The notes: generated from the sequence alone by a model not told the origin. A DNA stretch of 64,000 nt from Berberis thunbergii (GCA_003290165.1 QNQO01006987.1:496001-560000); one strand, 5' to 3'; positions 22,319 through 34,323 are shown, counted from the stretch's first letter. Translations and numbers: made by a program.

Positions 22319-25300
22319 GTGAGTTTTTCCTTAGTCTCAGTTGTATCGTTTGAGCAAATGAGATCATTTTCAGTACATCTGACTAATCCTAGTTTTACTT
22401 GATAACTTTGTGTTTGATTACTTTTTTTTTACTACTATGTAGATTAACTATACCCTATTATAATACAAGACGCAGCTAATAAGGAAACTTGTCTATTAAA
22501 GTTCATATAAAAAGTTTTTGCACATAAAATGTAATACTGTATAGCACCACGCCACCACCTAGATCAGCAATGGCAGAAAGGAACCACCTTTGTATTCAGT
22601 GTAATAATTTAAAATCTCGCATAGCCTCTAATGTTTTATTTATTCTTTAAATTCGGTGGCCTCTTTTAGTATTTTCCTTGCCAGTGGCCATACTGACCTA
22701 ATGTTTTTTGTATATTCCATTTTTTCCACTCTGTGCTGTTACAAAAGATTTTATGAATATGAAAATAGGCACATCAAGTTCAAGCAAAAGCCCTTGTGTT
22801 TTATTATACTGAGAGAAGTTTAATTCAATCCTGCTCTGGTTTTTCAGGTGGGTGATTGTATATCTTGCGCAGATGAAACCATTAATTGTTCCAATCCTCA
22901 GTGAAGAATGAGATTTCATAAAGAGTCACATGTTATTCTTTGGTAAATCAGCATCACCTAGTTGTATTTGTATTTGAAAAGGTATCTTATTGCAATTATC
23001 CTTTGTAGCATTTGTTATTGTTCTCATAATCTTCATATAGTTCAGTGTCCAAGTGACTAATTGATTTGCACTTATTATATGAAATATATGGCATGCCTTT
23101 TCATTTGTAGTTGAATTGTTGAGGTAGTGATTGTTGCTTCATAGTATTTCCAATAATGATGAGAATATAATTTCTGATTAGAATATTGATTAATACCTAT
23201 TATGTGAATATTTTATCTCTTTTTAATCAAGTCCTCTTGAGTCTTTACTTGTTGGAGACCCCTGAGGTTCTCAAAACTCTATTTCTGCTGCCAAGATCAT
23301 CCTCTGCATTTGCAGTCGATGAGCAAGCGTGAATTTGATTCTCACTATTTCGTTTTGTGTCAACCATTGCAAGATTTTTTTTTCTCATGATCTACTAGCA
23401 ACCTTGCACCAGTTCCTCTCAAACCTGTATGGTAAATCAGAGGTAGGGCTTGGCATTTTACACTGAAAACAGAACCGATCGGGTCGGTCTAAGCCAGTTT
23501 TTTAATACTAATTTATTCGTCGGTCCCAAAACCTGGACCGAACCGAATTTCTCAGTTCGGACTTCGGACCTTGGTTCCAACTCCTAGAGTCTGCCGATTA
23601 ACCATCCTGGCCCAGTATTTTTATAGAACTAATTAATTTTCACCTAATTAGTGAAAAAAAAAGAAAAAAAAACTTTCATCTTCTTGGACATTCCACCCTC
23701 TCTGAACATACTCATCTCTTTCCCATTTCAGTTTCACCCAAAAACCTTGTCAACGTAGAAAGTCCAGCAAGATCACAACCCACTTCTTAACAAAGAAAAT
23801 GAACAATTTGTAGGGTGCAGATTAATAGTTGCTGGAAGTTATCTTTTGAGAGGTTATCAGTGTTCTCTAACAACTTTTGAGATGCAGCATGTCTTACTCC
23901 TATTGTGATTAGTAACTGTAGTTTCTGTGATTTATCTCTTGCTTCTTTGAATCATGATAAATTCTACAATTCTAGCTACAATCTTCCTCTAATCTATTTC
24001 TATTTTCCATTTTGCTGTCTACTTTCCACTTATCTCTTCTTTGAACCAAATTCATCATTTAATGACCCATTGAAGTCTTTCACATGGGTCAATTCGGTTT
24101 ATTTGTATTTCGTGGCTTAAGTATCTCTGAATTCTGTCTTAAAAGATATTCACTTGTATTTTAAACTCAATTTTAAGTTCTGTGTATTTTATGCTTCTCA
24201 TATTATTCTAAACTAATTGTGTCTATTTGTGGACAGAGCTTGTAAATGATGAATTTGGCCAACAACAGAACAAACCCCGCAGGCAAGTCAAACTTTTTGC
24301 ATTTTCCAACCGAGTGTATTTTAATATGTTACACTTATCAAATATGTTTTACTTGTGCGCTGCATGGAGTGATTGACAGTGGCAAGGGTATTCCTTTTTG
24401 CAGATACTCAGAAATGAGCTTTGGCCAATGATATAGAAGTTGAGGTCGAGTGTATTTGAATAAGCAATTACAGGTAGGATGTTCCTCACATGTATGACTA
24501 GAGGTTTTCCCTCTTCTGGCTGGCTATTTGAAAGTTTCTTAGTAATGGTAATCTCTGATGCTTCAGGCTTTACTCATGACCCACTGTGTCGTCCAGCTTT
24601 TGCTCAGGAGCACTATGGGGAGTGGAATGTCTCAATAGAAACTAGGTCACTGCTAGCATTCTAGTTTTTCCCTCTCCTGCCCATTGTTGTACAATGTAAA
24701 CCTTAATTTCTATTGCACCCAAATATTCAAATGTTGCTCAGAATATAAGATTGTTTGACAGTTTTCTCAATCGTTTTTACCCTTGAAGCTATATTTCAAA
24801 ATACCTACTCAAGCTACGATCGATGTGAGAAGATGACAAGGAATGGTATATTTGCCATCCCGTCCTAGGATTTTCTATTCCGTCCTCAACTGTCAATTAA
24901 TCCAGTTTGGCAAAGTATGTAAGTCATTTTAGTTTTTCATTTTCATTTGAAATGTTTTCAACTATGCAATTTCTTTTCTTTCCATTGATCAGTGAAGGAG
25001 ATGACAAGAAATGGTATTGACTAAGAAAATTTGATTATGTCCATGCCTTGAGTTTCTTGGAATTGGTGTTATATTTAGATCAATTATTTATTTCTTTTTT
25101 TTGCTTTAACAGTTTTTTGGCTGCCACTTGACATACAATTATTTGTAAATTGTCAGATTTCCAGGGCATTCCATTCCAGGCCTTTCTGATAAGCAATCTT
25201 AAGACTAAACTTATATAGCTTAATCTTGGCCAGCAGCTTACTGATGAGATCAAGGTCGGTGAGGCCCTGTAGACAACGACCCTGAGACAATCATTGTACA

Positions 25301-25590
25301 ACTTCGGTTTTGGTTGTTAGATGTAAGCATTGACAATTTGTAACAATTTTAATTTGTATTTTTCTTCTGGACCATGTATAATATTGATTTTGAAATGAAA
25401 TTAAAGTTTCTCTTAATGTATGATGATGGTATCATATGAGATTAATTTAGTGTCGTTTATATTTGATTTTTTATTTTAGTCTAAAAGTTGTAGTGCATAT
25501 GTTGGATAGATTATTTGCACCCAATGAAAAGAAATCACAAGTTGAAAAATGTGATTTTTATATGGTAAAAAAATTTGAATTATCAAAGGG
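22319..25590. other. CACTA interior without recognised genes
   Basis: AT-rich intron-like sequence with many T-rich tracts followed by AG. Exon-like scraps are seen near 22855-22905 (VGDCISCADETINCSNPQ) and 25228-25310 (QLTDEIKVGEAL, then DNDPETIIVQLRF), neither assigned. At 23450-23610 there is a piece with GGTTCGG-type subterminal repeats like those of the hAT at 52209. More captured host DNA is likely but not identified. Confidence 0.4.
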
Positions 25591-25594
25591 AATT

Positions 25595-25870
25595 TAGCGG
25601 CGGTTGCAAATCTTCGCTAAAAGGCAAAATGTTGGATTGTTCATTGAATTTTGTCGACGGTTATAAACCGTCGTTATATTATATTTAGCGACGGTTATAA
25701 ACGTCGCTACATTAAACTGTCGCTAAATAGTCATTAGTGACGGTTATGCCATCGGTTGCTTAAAACCGTCGTTGAATGACCCAGTGACGCCTTTATTAGC
25801 GGCGGTTGGGCAAGCGTCGCTGTATTATTTAGCTACGGTCATACCTTTGGCCACCATCGCTAAATTATTG
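25595..25870. repeat. Right subterminal repeat array of the CACTA element
   Basis: CGACGGTTATAAACCGTCG-type hairpins and single GCGACGGTT units repeat about nine times, in mirror arrangement to the left array. Confidence 0.85.
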
Positions 25871-25886
25871 TTTTCTTGTAGTGTTT

Positions 25887-27647
25887 GATCCCATGTGTTA
25901 ATAGCACGTATACTTCAGATCGGATTGAAACCAACTGTGCATTTCAATATAAATCGTTGAGCCAATATAAATCCATTTCAAATAAGTTCTTTTATGAGAA
26001 CTTTCCTATTTGGTTTGAAGGTTGATTCACTTCATTTTTATAAAGGGGGACTTTTTTAGAAACTTAAGGTGAACCTGTTTTGGTCACCACCACAACCCTT
26101 GTAGCTTTGATGATTTGTAAATGTCCAAGTCTCAACAAATCATTGATCTTTTGTGGGTATCATTTGTAAGTGGATTTAGAACATTTGCCAGGTCTGTGAC
26201 TAATTTGTTAATTGTAGCACTGGCACATACCCTTAGTTGAAAGACTACAAGTAGTGCTTGAACTTTTATTATGTTGATGGCATGAATATAATGGATTCAG
26301 TCCAATGTCTATTATAACTTCTAAGTATGCATTTTAGATGGAAACTTTCTCACACTCTACTTTAAATTTGGGTGTATCTTATGTCTATTCTCAGATAAGA
26401 CTATGCTTCACTATATTTTGTTTGTGTGCGTTGTTCAAACAAATGATTTTAGTTTTTATCTATTTGCTATTATTGGGAAAAAAATTGTTCAAATATAAAC
26501 CTTGTGATGTGTGTGATTTTGACTGAACTATTGCTATTTAGTTAGTGTTTGCCATACTTCTATCTAAGGGTTGATCTTGACATTTAAACACTTTTTAGGA
26601 GTCATGTTAAACACTTTTTAGGAGTCACACATTTGTGTTAAACTTTAGTTTGAAGATATAATCGGTCATTTCATTAACTTGCTTACTTGAGAAACATCAT
26701 TTTTAGATATTGTAGTGGATTTATTCGTAATTGACAAGGTGTCACCATTTAAGAATTTTGAGATATTTGCTATAGAAAATCTTGAGTTCATAAAATTTAA
26801 TCACATTGAATTGTATCCCTTAAAACTATCACACCTCTAATTGTTTTGTGATTTTTCTCTCCTAAAGAGAAACTAAGTAACCTTCTGGTTGAGTCTTGCG
26901 GAATGAGACACCCCTTTCTTATAGAGAAACTAAAGTAACATTCGGATTAGTCTTGCAGATAGGTGGTGGTTTTTATGCCTAAGATAGACTTGATATTTAT
27001 TCATAAAAAAATATGACGTGACTTATGCACATTATAGCCAAGAGTGGCTTTTATGTTACTCATAGAGTTAGGAGTATCCAGTGATGCATGTCCATATGTG
27101 ATGTGTCCCTACTTATACATGGACGATGGAGAAGTTCTCATTTATATGAGATAGACATACGAGCATATATGTTCGGCACGAAGGTGATGTGAATATGGTA
27201 TTGTCTAAGTAATCAATTCATTAAAAATGGATAATATGTTAAGACCATTAACATATGAACACAACTATATTAACTATTAAGTGATGAATATTGATTGTTA
27301 GTGAAATTATATACTTTTGTTTCTAATCATTCATTGCATGATGGTAAATCCACTAATAATTTTACAAGTTTGATTTGTCATGATCATCCTCTACCTCATA
27401 AGTATAAGTAAAATAAATATTTATTTTCAAAATTTATTATAATGATATGATTGTCTCATTGAGGAACTAAATGTCTTTAAGTTGTTATTTAACACATTTG
27501 TCTTGTTGAGGAACTATACATTTTGGAAGTGTTATTTAAGTGTTTATGCAATTTCATATTATATCATGTACTTATTTTATTTATTAGAGTTGGAGATTAT
27601 TTATACTAATTACATCGCTTACCCAAGTATATTTATGCTTCTTAGGT
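25887..27647. other. AT-rich intergenic region
   Basis: No gene recognised. Small duplications: the 23-mer starting AAACACTTTTTAGGAGTCA is present twice in tandem near 26587-26632, and a block of about 65 bp containing AGAGAAACTAAGTAAC is repeated, diverged, at about 26868 and 26922. Confidence 0.45.
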
Positions 27648-27656
27648 ATATTCTTA

Positions 27657-30600
27657 GGTAATTACATGGAAAGGACCCAACAGGCTCTTCAAAACAACCC
27701 CTTGGACCCTAATATGATGGCACAGGAAAGGAGAGCAATCAAAGAGTATGTCACAGCAGCGAAAGGGGAGGAATCAGAGGCGAAACAAAAGGCAAAAGCT
27801 AAACACATGCAGGTGGGAGATGAAAATGTGGCCTACTTTCATGACTACACCAGAGAAAGAAGAAAGAAAAATACAATTTTATCACTATATAAAGCAAACC
27901 AGGAGAAAATAGAGAACATTGAGGAGATTGGAGCAGAATGTGTTAGATACTTTGAAGAAGTTTTTGGTGGGACTCTAGATGATTATGATGAAAGCGTTAT
28001 TGAAAACTTGACTTTTGAAAAAGTTCTCACTGATGAAGACCGGAATGATCTTACTAGTCCAATTAGCCGTAATGAAATCACTGAAGCCTTATCCATGATA
28101 GACTCCAATAAATCTCCAGACCCGGATGGATTCTCTTCTTTCTTTTTTAAATCAGCTTGGCGATTCTTGGGTAATGATTTCTGTAAGGCTATTGGGAATT
28201 TCTTTACAAGTGGTCAACTTCTTCGCGAGGTAAATACAACATATGTTGTTTTAATTCCTAAAATTATTAATGCTTCTGCTCTTAGTGATTTCAGGCCTAT
28301 TTCCTGTTGTAATGTTATATATAAGAGCCTGACAAAAATCATGAAGAATAGGATGAGTTCAGTGGTGCAAAGATTGGTCAGTCCTAGTCAATTAGCTTTC
28401 ATAAAGGGAAGACGTATTCAGGATAATATCATGTTAGCTCACGAACTTGTTCGGAACTACCACAAAGATCAAGGTCCTCCTCGTTGTGCGGCAAAAATAG
28501 ATCTTCGCAAGGCTTATGATACTATCAGATGGGAATCTATTACCCATATGCTTAGAAAGCTTCATTTCCCTCAGCAGTTTATTCATTGGGTTTACACTTG
28601 TATATCAACTCCAAAGTACTCCATCCTAGTGAACGGTTCTCCGAAGGGTTTTATTAAAGCTACTAGGGGTATCCGTCAAGGGTGTTCGATGTCGCCTTAC
28701 ATTTTTGTTTTGATGATGGAAATGCTAAATGTGCTTCTAAAAGATCAAGCGGTTCAAGGAAACTACAAACTGCATCACAAATGCAAAGATCCTCTTATTA
28801 CGCACTTGAGCTTCGCGGATGATATAATTGCCTTCTTTTATGGGGACCATCAATCAGCCACTGCCCTTGCTCAGGTTATGGATAAATTCAGAACATATAC
28901 GGGCCTTACAGTTAATTGCAACAAGAGCAATCTTTTTACAGCAGGAATCCCAAATGAAGAATTGGGAGCAATCACAGAAATTCTGCAATTCAAGTCAGCA
29001 GCTCTTCCTGTAAGATACCTTGGTCTTCCGCTGATATCTTCCAGATTATCTTACCTAGACTGTTTTCCTCTTATAGAGAGAATCAGGAAGAGAGTTAATT
29101 CATGGAAAAACAGGACTTTATCATATGCAGGTAGACTTACTCTCATCAAGGCAGTCTTGGGAAGTATGAATGTGTTTTGGAGTTCTTGTTATGTCCTCCC
29201 TAGAGCTGCCATAAATGAATTAAACTCAGTTCTTAGGAACTTCTTATGGTCAGCATCCGATCAATTCATGAAAGTTCCTCTTGTCAGCTGGAACAAAGTC
29301 TCTTCCCCCTACAAAGAAGGAGGTCTAGGAGTGAGATGTATCCAAACAGCGAACTGGGCAGCCATGACAAGATATATTTGGAACATTGTCTCTAACAAAG
29401 ACACACTATGGGTCCAATGGATTAAGAGAAATCTAATGAGGGGAAAGGACTTCTGGTTAATGGGTATCCCTCAAGGAGCTTCATGGTGTTGGAGGAACAT
29501 CTTGAAATGTAGGAAATTGACAAGCAATCTGATCACATATGTGATAGGAAATGGCAGGGACACTTTTTTCTGGAAGGATCCATGGCATCCCCAAGGCATT
29601 CTTATGGACAGATTTCCTCAGAATCTGACGTATAACTCTATCCTAAATAAGAAGGCCAAGGTCAATGATATTATTAAAGAAGGTCAGTGGTTTGTCACAG
29701 AAAATGTTAGGGCTTCTATAACAGATATTTATGAAAGCCTAGACTCAGTAGATATGGACTGTAACTGCTCTGATGAGATAGTGTGGAAGGGGGGCACAAA
29801 TGGGGAATTCTCAAGCAAGAGTGCCTATAATGCTATTAGGATCTTGCGTGATAACTGTCCCTGGACAGAATTGGTGTGGTTTAAAGGTCGTATTCCCAGA
29901 CACAGTTTCATTGGTTGGCTCGCCTTGAAAAGAAGTTTAAAAACTCAAGACAAGCTTAGTGATTGGGGTACATCCCTACATCGATGTGTTGCTTATGCAA
30001 ATTAGAAAGGGAGAATGAAGAACATTTGTTCTTCAACTGCTGCTATTCTAAACATGTATGGGTGTATATGCTGAATTATATGGGTTATCATCATCATCCC
30101 CTGGAATTGACAACAGAAATACAGTGGTGTATTCAGAGATTCTCTGGAAACAGTCCGAGCTCTGTTGCAAAAAAACTGGTCCTCAACGCCACTATATATC
30201 AGCTCTGGTTAGAAAGGAATCGCCGCTTATTTGAAAACAGAGACACAGCAGTGATGCTTCTTTGTTCAAAAATTATAGAGGATGTTCGGCTGAGGCTCAC
30301 AGTGCTGGAAATGGAGGTCGAGGACAGTCCACACACTAGACAGTTTTTCCACAGATGGAGCATCGACATTAAGTACAAGCTGAAAATCAGCACTTGGCAT
30401 CAATGGCACAGGCCGGATCCAGGATGGATTACTATCAATTCAGATGGGTCTCTTAAAGACAGACGAGGTGGTTACGGAGCTCTTATTAGGGATCATCAGG
30501 GGATGGTGCTAGCAGCTGGTGCAGGGTCACAAGCAGGGAAGACTGTGCTCATGCATGAGCTGCAAGGCATTGAGATTGGACTCAAGATGGCTCGGCTTGG

Positions 30601-30981
30601 GAACCATTCAAAAGCAAATGTTTGCATTGATTCAGCTCTTGCTATCAAATACATCAAATCGAATAAGGCTCCGCCTTGGGAAGCAAAGCATGTCACGAGA
30701 AGAATCAAAGATCTGCTGCAGCTGTTCGAATGCTGCAATGTGATGCATGTCTATAGAGAAACTAATAGGGCAGCAGACAAATTGGCCTCTCTTATGCCAA
30801 ATTCTTCTTACATAGATGTAACTCCTAGCTCTTTTGCGGAGGACTTGAAAAAGATTGTTTTTGAGGATGCTAGTGGAAAAAAGTATATGAGATTGTAACC
30901 TTGTAACCTGGTTTTCTTTATTTTTTTCTTTCTGTGGTCTGGGGAGCCCATTTACACCCGTGCTTGCTTTTCAAAAAAAAA
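27657..30981 (+). mobile_element. L1-type LINE, 5'-truncated, with target duplication
   Basis: The insertion is flanked by the 9-mer ATATTCTTA at 27648-27656 and 30982-30990 and ends in a poly(A) run (30973-30981), the signature of target-primed reverse transcription. The endonuclease ORF and gag-like ORF1 are missing, as in most 5'-truncated copies. The reading frame is nearly intact, so the insertion is probably the youngest coding element in the window. Confidence 0.88.
27666..30898 (+). pseudogene. LINE reverse transcriptase-RNase H (one frameshift)
   Basis: Two overlapping frames (27666-30005, 779 codons; 29963-30898, 311 codons) make one protein broken by a single frame change between 29963 and 30005. 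The first residues are the linker between endonuclease and RT. RT motifs: SDFRPISCCNVIYKSLTKIM (about 207-226), AKIDLRKAYDTIRWESI, GIRQGCSMSPYIFVL and the catalytic LSFADDIIAFF (FADD about residue 383). A zinc-binding zf-RVT region straddles the break (LKTQDKLSDWG, then CCLCKLERENEEHLFFNC). The RNase H (RVT_3) domain keeps all four acidic positions: NSDGSL, MHELQGIE, CIDSALA and NRAADKLA. The start at 27666 is only the first Met after truncation, not a true start. A normal plant L1 ORF2 is about 300-500 residues longer because it includes endonuclease. Confidence 0.9.
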
Positions 30982-30990
30982 ATATTCTTA

Positions 30991-31137
30991 TTGAAACGTA
31001 ACCAATTAACATTTCGGGTTAAAAGAATTTGTAGACAACCATTAAAGTTATCTATAGTTAGGACGAATGTCAAAAAATTGCTGGTTAGAATTTTTTTTTA
31101 GTTTGTTTCATGTCTCAATTTGAAACGTAGCCAATTA
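30991..31137. repeat. Direct repeat pair between LINE and F-box pseudogene
   Basis: The sequence TTGAAACGTAACCAATTA (30991-31008) recurs as TTGAAACGTAGCCAATTA (31120-31137), one mismatch. The second copy ends exactly where F-box similarity begins. The roughly 110 bp between them may be an insertion, or the repeat may mark a rearrangement end. Confidence 0.6.
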
Positions 31138-32368
31138 GCCTCTCCATTCACTCGGCATCACTTGTGGTGATCTCATCTTCTACCCTATCAACCCCTTTAC
31201 CTTCTCTTCTTCTGCCCCTCCTCCATTACTTCAACTTCCACTTACCTCCCAATACCCAAATCAAAGTCTCCATAAAACCCCACAACCGAATCCCAACAGT
31301 TCTCATCAATCCATCACTCTTACCCCAACCCTTAACTTATCCCCTAAAGAAGAAGAGCAGAACATGGACATCGATCAAAACTTCTTCGAAAACCCATTTG
31401 GGATAGACCAAGTTTCTTCTCGTTTTCCTTCCTTTCTGAGAGTTGTATAAACAAGTGGAAGAGGAGGGGGAGCAGGAGGAGAGTGAATTTAAGCTTTTGT
31501 TGGTTGCTCTTCATGTTCTACTTTGGACTCTGGGTTTGTGGGTTTTGATTCTGTTGAAGAAAAGGGTATCGCTGGATTCCGTCTTCCCTCTTCTAATCTC
31601 ACTTTGCAATATACAATTCCAGGTCTTCTATCGAACAATTCCAAAGGCAATGAACTTGAGACTGTGTGTTTGAAGCTTCAGAATTTGGGAGCCTTTTTTA
31701 ATATTTATGGTTCTCTCAATAACAACTCTACTCAATTGTATCGTTTGTGTTTGGATAAAGCCCGTTTCATTCCATCAATTAGTTTTGCTTGTAAGAATAA
31801 TGGCAAAGATGGGTCTTCTGTATCTTTTCATGTGAAGGAATTTTTTGAGTTTTGGAAGATTGTAAAGGATGAGCTTGCATTACCACTGCTTATAGATCTT
31901 TATGAGGTTACTGGATTTGCTCTTCCACCTTGCTTCACTCGCCTTCCCATCGAACTTAAAGTGAAGATACTTGAGCTTCTTCCTGGTGTTGATCTTGGGA
32001 ATGTTACTCGTGTTTCTTCCGAATTGAGGTATCTTTCTTCAAGTAATGATCTTTGGAAGCAGAAGGTTATGGAGGAGTTTGCACTATCAGGGGAAATACA
32101 GACAGATAATTGGAAGCGGGAGTATGTTGGGCGTCTTATTTTGAAGAGGAGCAGACCAAGAGTAAGGCCGCATCCTCTCAGAGGAAGATTTCCTAATCAG
32201 TATGGGTTTGGTTGTTATAGGAGAGGTCGTGCTCCATTTGGATTTCCTGGAATGCTTGGCAGAGATTATGATTGCTTTCCTGCACCCTTTGGATGTAATC
32301 AGGGTCCTCGATTTCCTGCTCGGCGAAATAGTGCAACTCATTGTAATTTTGGTGGTTTTCATGCATAA
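31138..32368 (+). pseudogene. SKIP22-like F-box protein gene, 5'-truncated and frameshifted
   Basis: F-box proteins of this type are substrate receptors of SCF ubiquitin ligases. The intact C-terminal frame (31523-32368, 281 codons) has a PI31-like FP region (about 1-125: SGFVGFDS, CLKLQNLGAFFNIYGSL, EFWKIVKDELALPLLIDLYE), then an F-box (about 139-182: LPIELKVKILELLPGVDL, SSNDLWKQK). It ends in the Gly/Arg/Pro-rich tail with the family-like finish CNFGGF. Upstream the same protein continues in other frames: LGITCGDLIFYPINPFTF from about 31150, EEEQNMDIDQNFF near 31350, and VEEEGEQEESEFKLLLVAL near 31455. At least two frame changes (about 31445 and 31520) and loss of the N-terminal ubiquitin-like part make a full protein impossible. 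The 281-codon frame could still be expressed. No introns are seen. Confidence 0.72.
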
Positions 32369-33294
32369 TCAGCAATTTTGATCAGCTTCAAGTTAGCTTT
32401 CTTTACTATTTAAGTAAATGTTTTATGTTTCATATTTTTAATTTTGGCTTTTTATAAGTACCTTCATTTGCTACAAGTGAAAACAGTGAAATATCCGGGT
32501 TTTTTTTTTTGTGAATTACAAAATTGTCCTTGTAATACGATGGTAATCCATGCTTTCACAAGCTAGTTGCAATCTATTCCTATAGTGTTCCTCTTGCTAA
32601 GGGTGTATGTTGACTATTTTTATCGTATCTGGAATGTAATCACAGTAAAGTGTGATTCACTGATATTGTTCAGCATAAATAGCACATTACTTCTGATAGC
32701 TACCTTAGGAAAGTAGTATTGGCTGTGTTATTAAGTTGGTGATTAATTCCTGGCTTCTTGATACTAAAGCATTACGATTTTTTAATTAACCGTTATGGAC
32801 AATCTCAGGCAGGGTAGTCAGGCAATTTCTCGTTGAATTACCATCTAATCATTTTCCGAAAAATTCACTAATTTATTGGTTTTGGGCAATATATTTCTTT
32901 CTCAATGAAAACACAATAAAACATGCATGAGACTCTCTGTAAATCAGACTGTGGTGGAGAATATTTGTAGATGTGAAATGTACCCTGGCAGTATTGTTGT
33001 CATTTAATTTTGTTATGGCATTTTCTTCACTTCTTTTAGGATGAACCTATGCCCTTGAAACTTTTGGAAGAATATTGACTATTTAGAAATGAGATAAGGT
33101 TTAGGGAACGAAGTTGGAAGGTAAATTTGATGGAGGAACTCGAGTAGATTGGTTTCATTTCCTCGATAGGAAAAGCAGTTGCAGCGTCTCACCCCCTTGC
33201 CTATTCTAGGCCTTTGTTATAGGAGATATCAAAAAAGAAAATTTTAAGGGCTGCTTGAGGTGGATTGGGTGATGTTGGATACCAAAGGTTTTGT
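32369..33294. other. 3' flank of the F-box pseudogene, nothing recognised
   Basis: Probably 3' untranslated and intergenic sequence. No frame or repeat with recognisable identity. Confidence 0.45.
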
Positions 33295-33303
33295 TTCTTT
33301 TAT

Positions 33304-33480
33304 GAACACTTCTACCTGTCGAGGAAGTGGGAGAGGAAAACAGCGAGGGAGGGAGAGAGAGGGTTGTCCATCCTCCTCAAGATGCGCGCCGTCTTTTTTT
33401 ATGTGCGTATCCCGAGGGGGATGGGCAGCCCCCTCCCTCGCTGTTTTCCTCGCTCACTTCCTCAACATTTAGAATTTTCG
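33304..33480. mobile_element. Mutator-type foldback MITE with 9-bp target duplication
   Basis: The arms GTCGAGGAAGTGGGAGAGGA (33318) and CCTCGCTCACTTCCTCAACA (right) are reverse complements, with inner GGAAAACAGCGAGGGAGGG paired to CCCTCCCTCGCTGTTTTCC. The exact 9-mer TTCTTTTAT flanks it at 33295-33303 and 33481-33489. The end motif ATTTAGAATT is shared with the elements at 3514-3694 and 9598-9790. The short frames here are by-products of the palindrome. Confidence 0.82.
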
Positions 33481-33489
33481 TTCTTTTAT

Positions 33490-34035
33490 TAAAGAAAGGC
33501 TGATGTGTAGGTCATTTGATAAGCTCAAACCGCTTGTTTTATTCTCAAGCTTGCAACCTCTGCTTTTCTTTCGACATAGCCAATATCGTGAAAAACTTCA
33601 ATGCCAATAAAATATTGTTTTATTCCCAAGCATGCAACCTCTGCTTTTCTTTCATCATAGCCAATATAAGAAAAAAACCCATAAAATAACTAAAGAGTCA
33701 TTTATTTTATTTATTATTTTAGTACATTAGGGATAAAAACTATTTTTTACTACTCACGGAACTTCCTTAGTTTTTATTGTATAAACACGTATCTCAAGAA
33801 ACAATGTCGAAACAGTTTGAATCTTTGGCATGTTATTTCTTGTGTTAATCCGTAATTTTCATAAAATTTTCAACTGAAATGAAGGTCAAACATATTAGAA
33901 ACAGTTTTTTAAACTTAATATGGTCATTAATTTACAATAAAAGTTAAGGGGTCTTCCTGGTGAGTAAAAAACATTTTTTGTTCTTAACATAGGAGGAATC
34001 CCTTAGTTTTCATTGTAAATTAAAGACTATTAAAT
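33490..34035. other. Intergenic, nothing recognised
   Basis: AT-rich. A block CTTGCAACCTCTGCTTTTCTTTC is repeated at about 33549 and, with small changes, at 33629. A short stretch resembling GTCTTCCTGGTGAGTAAAAA near 33950 recurs near 46545. Confidence 0.4.
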
Positions 34036-34323
34036 TGATGTAATTATGAGATCTAGTCATATTAACAATAATAGTATTTTAGGCATATTAAGAATTCTAA
34101 TATTATTAGAATAATGTTTCCTATTAGGTTTAGGCCTTATTTTAGAATATATATTAGTTATAAATACGAGCATAGGTTAATCATTGTAATTTGTTTTTTG
34201 ATGAAATAAAGTTATTTTGTTTATTAGTTATTTCTGTTTATTTTAACGTTGTTATTTTGAATTGTTCCGTTATTTTAATTCTAGTTCAAATGATTTCAAT
34301 TATCATTTTTTAAAATTCTATCA
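34036..34323 (+). repeat. 5' LTR of the non-coding LTR element
   Basis: TG...CA ended, with a TATA-like TTATAAATACGAGC near 34158 and a GATGAAATAAAG polyadenylation-type signal near 34200. It is immediately followed by the Met-tRNA-like primer site. Confidence 0.75.

Larger units (their letters stand above)
20562..25883. mobile_element. CACTA (En/Spm) element carrying host gene pieces
   Basis: The left end is CACTACAAGAAAAAG (20562) and the right end TTTTCTTGTAGTG (25871-25883), exact CACTA inverted termini. The 3-bp flanks are TTT on both sides (20559-20561, 25884-25886), the usual 3-bp target duplication. Subterminal arrays of CGACGGTTA and its complement fill 20583-20710 and 25595-25860, many units paired as hairpins. 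No transposase (TnpA/TnpD-like) frame was found in the 5.3 kb, so it is non-autonomous. Instead the interior holds exons and introns from at least two unrelated host genes, RBR and a kelch/wybutosine gene, in the same orientation. Confidence 0.92.

Noticed and set aside
20583..25870. Regular CGACGGTTA repeats with palindromes, at first sight like a repeat-spacer array
   Set aside because: Spacing is irregular, orientation alternates, and the repeats sit just inside CACTA termini; they are transposon subterminal repeats, not CRISPR.
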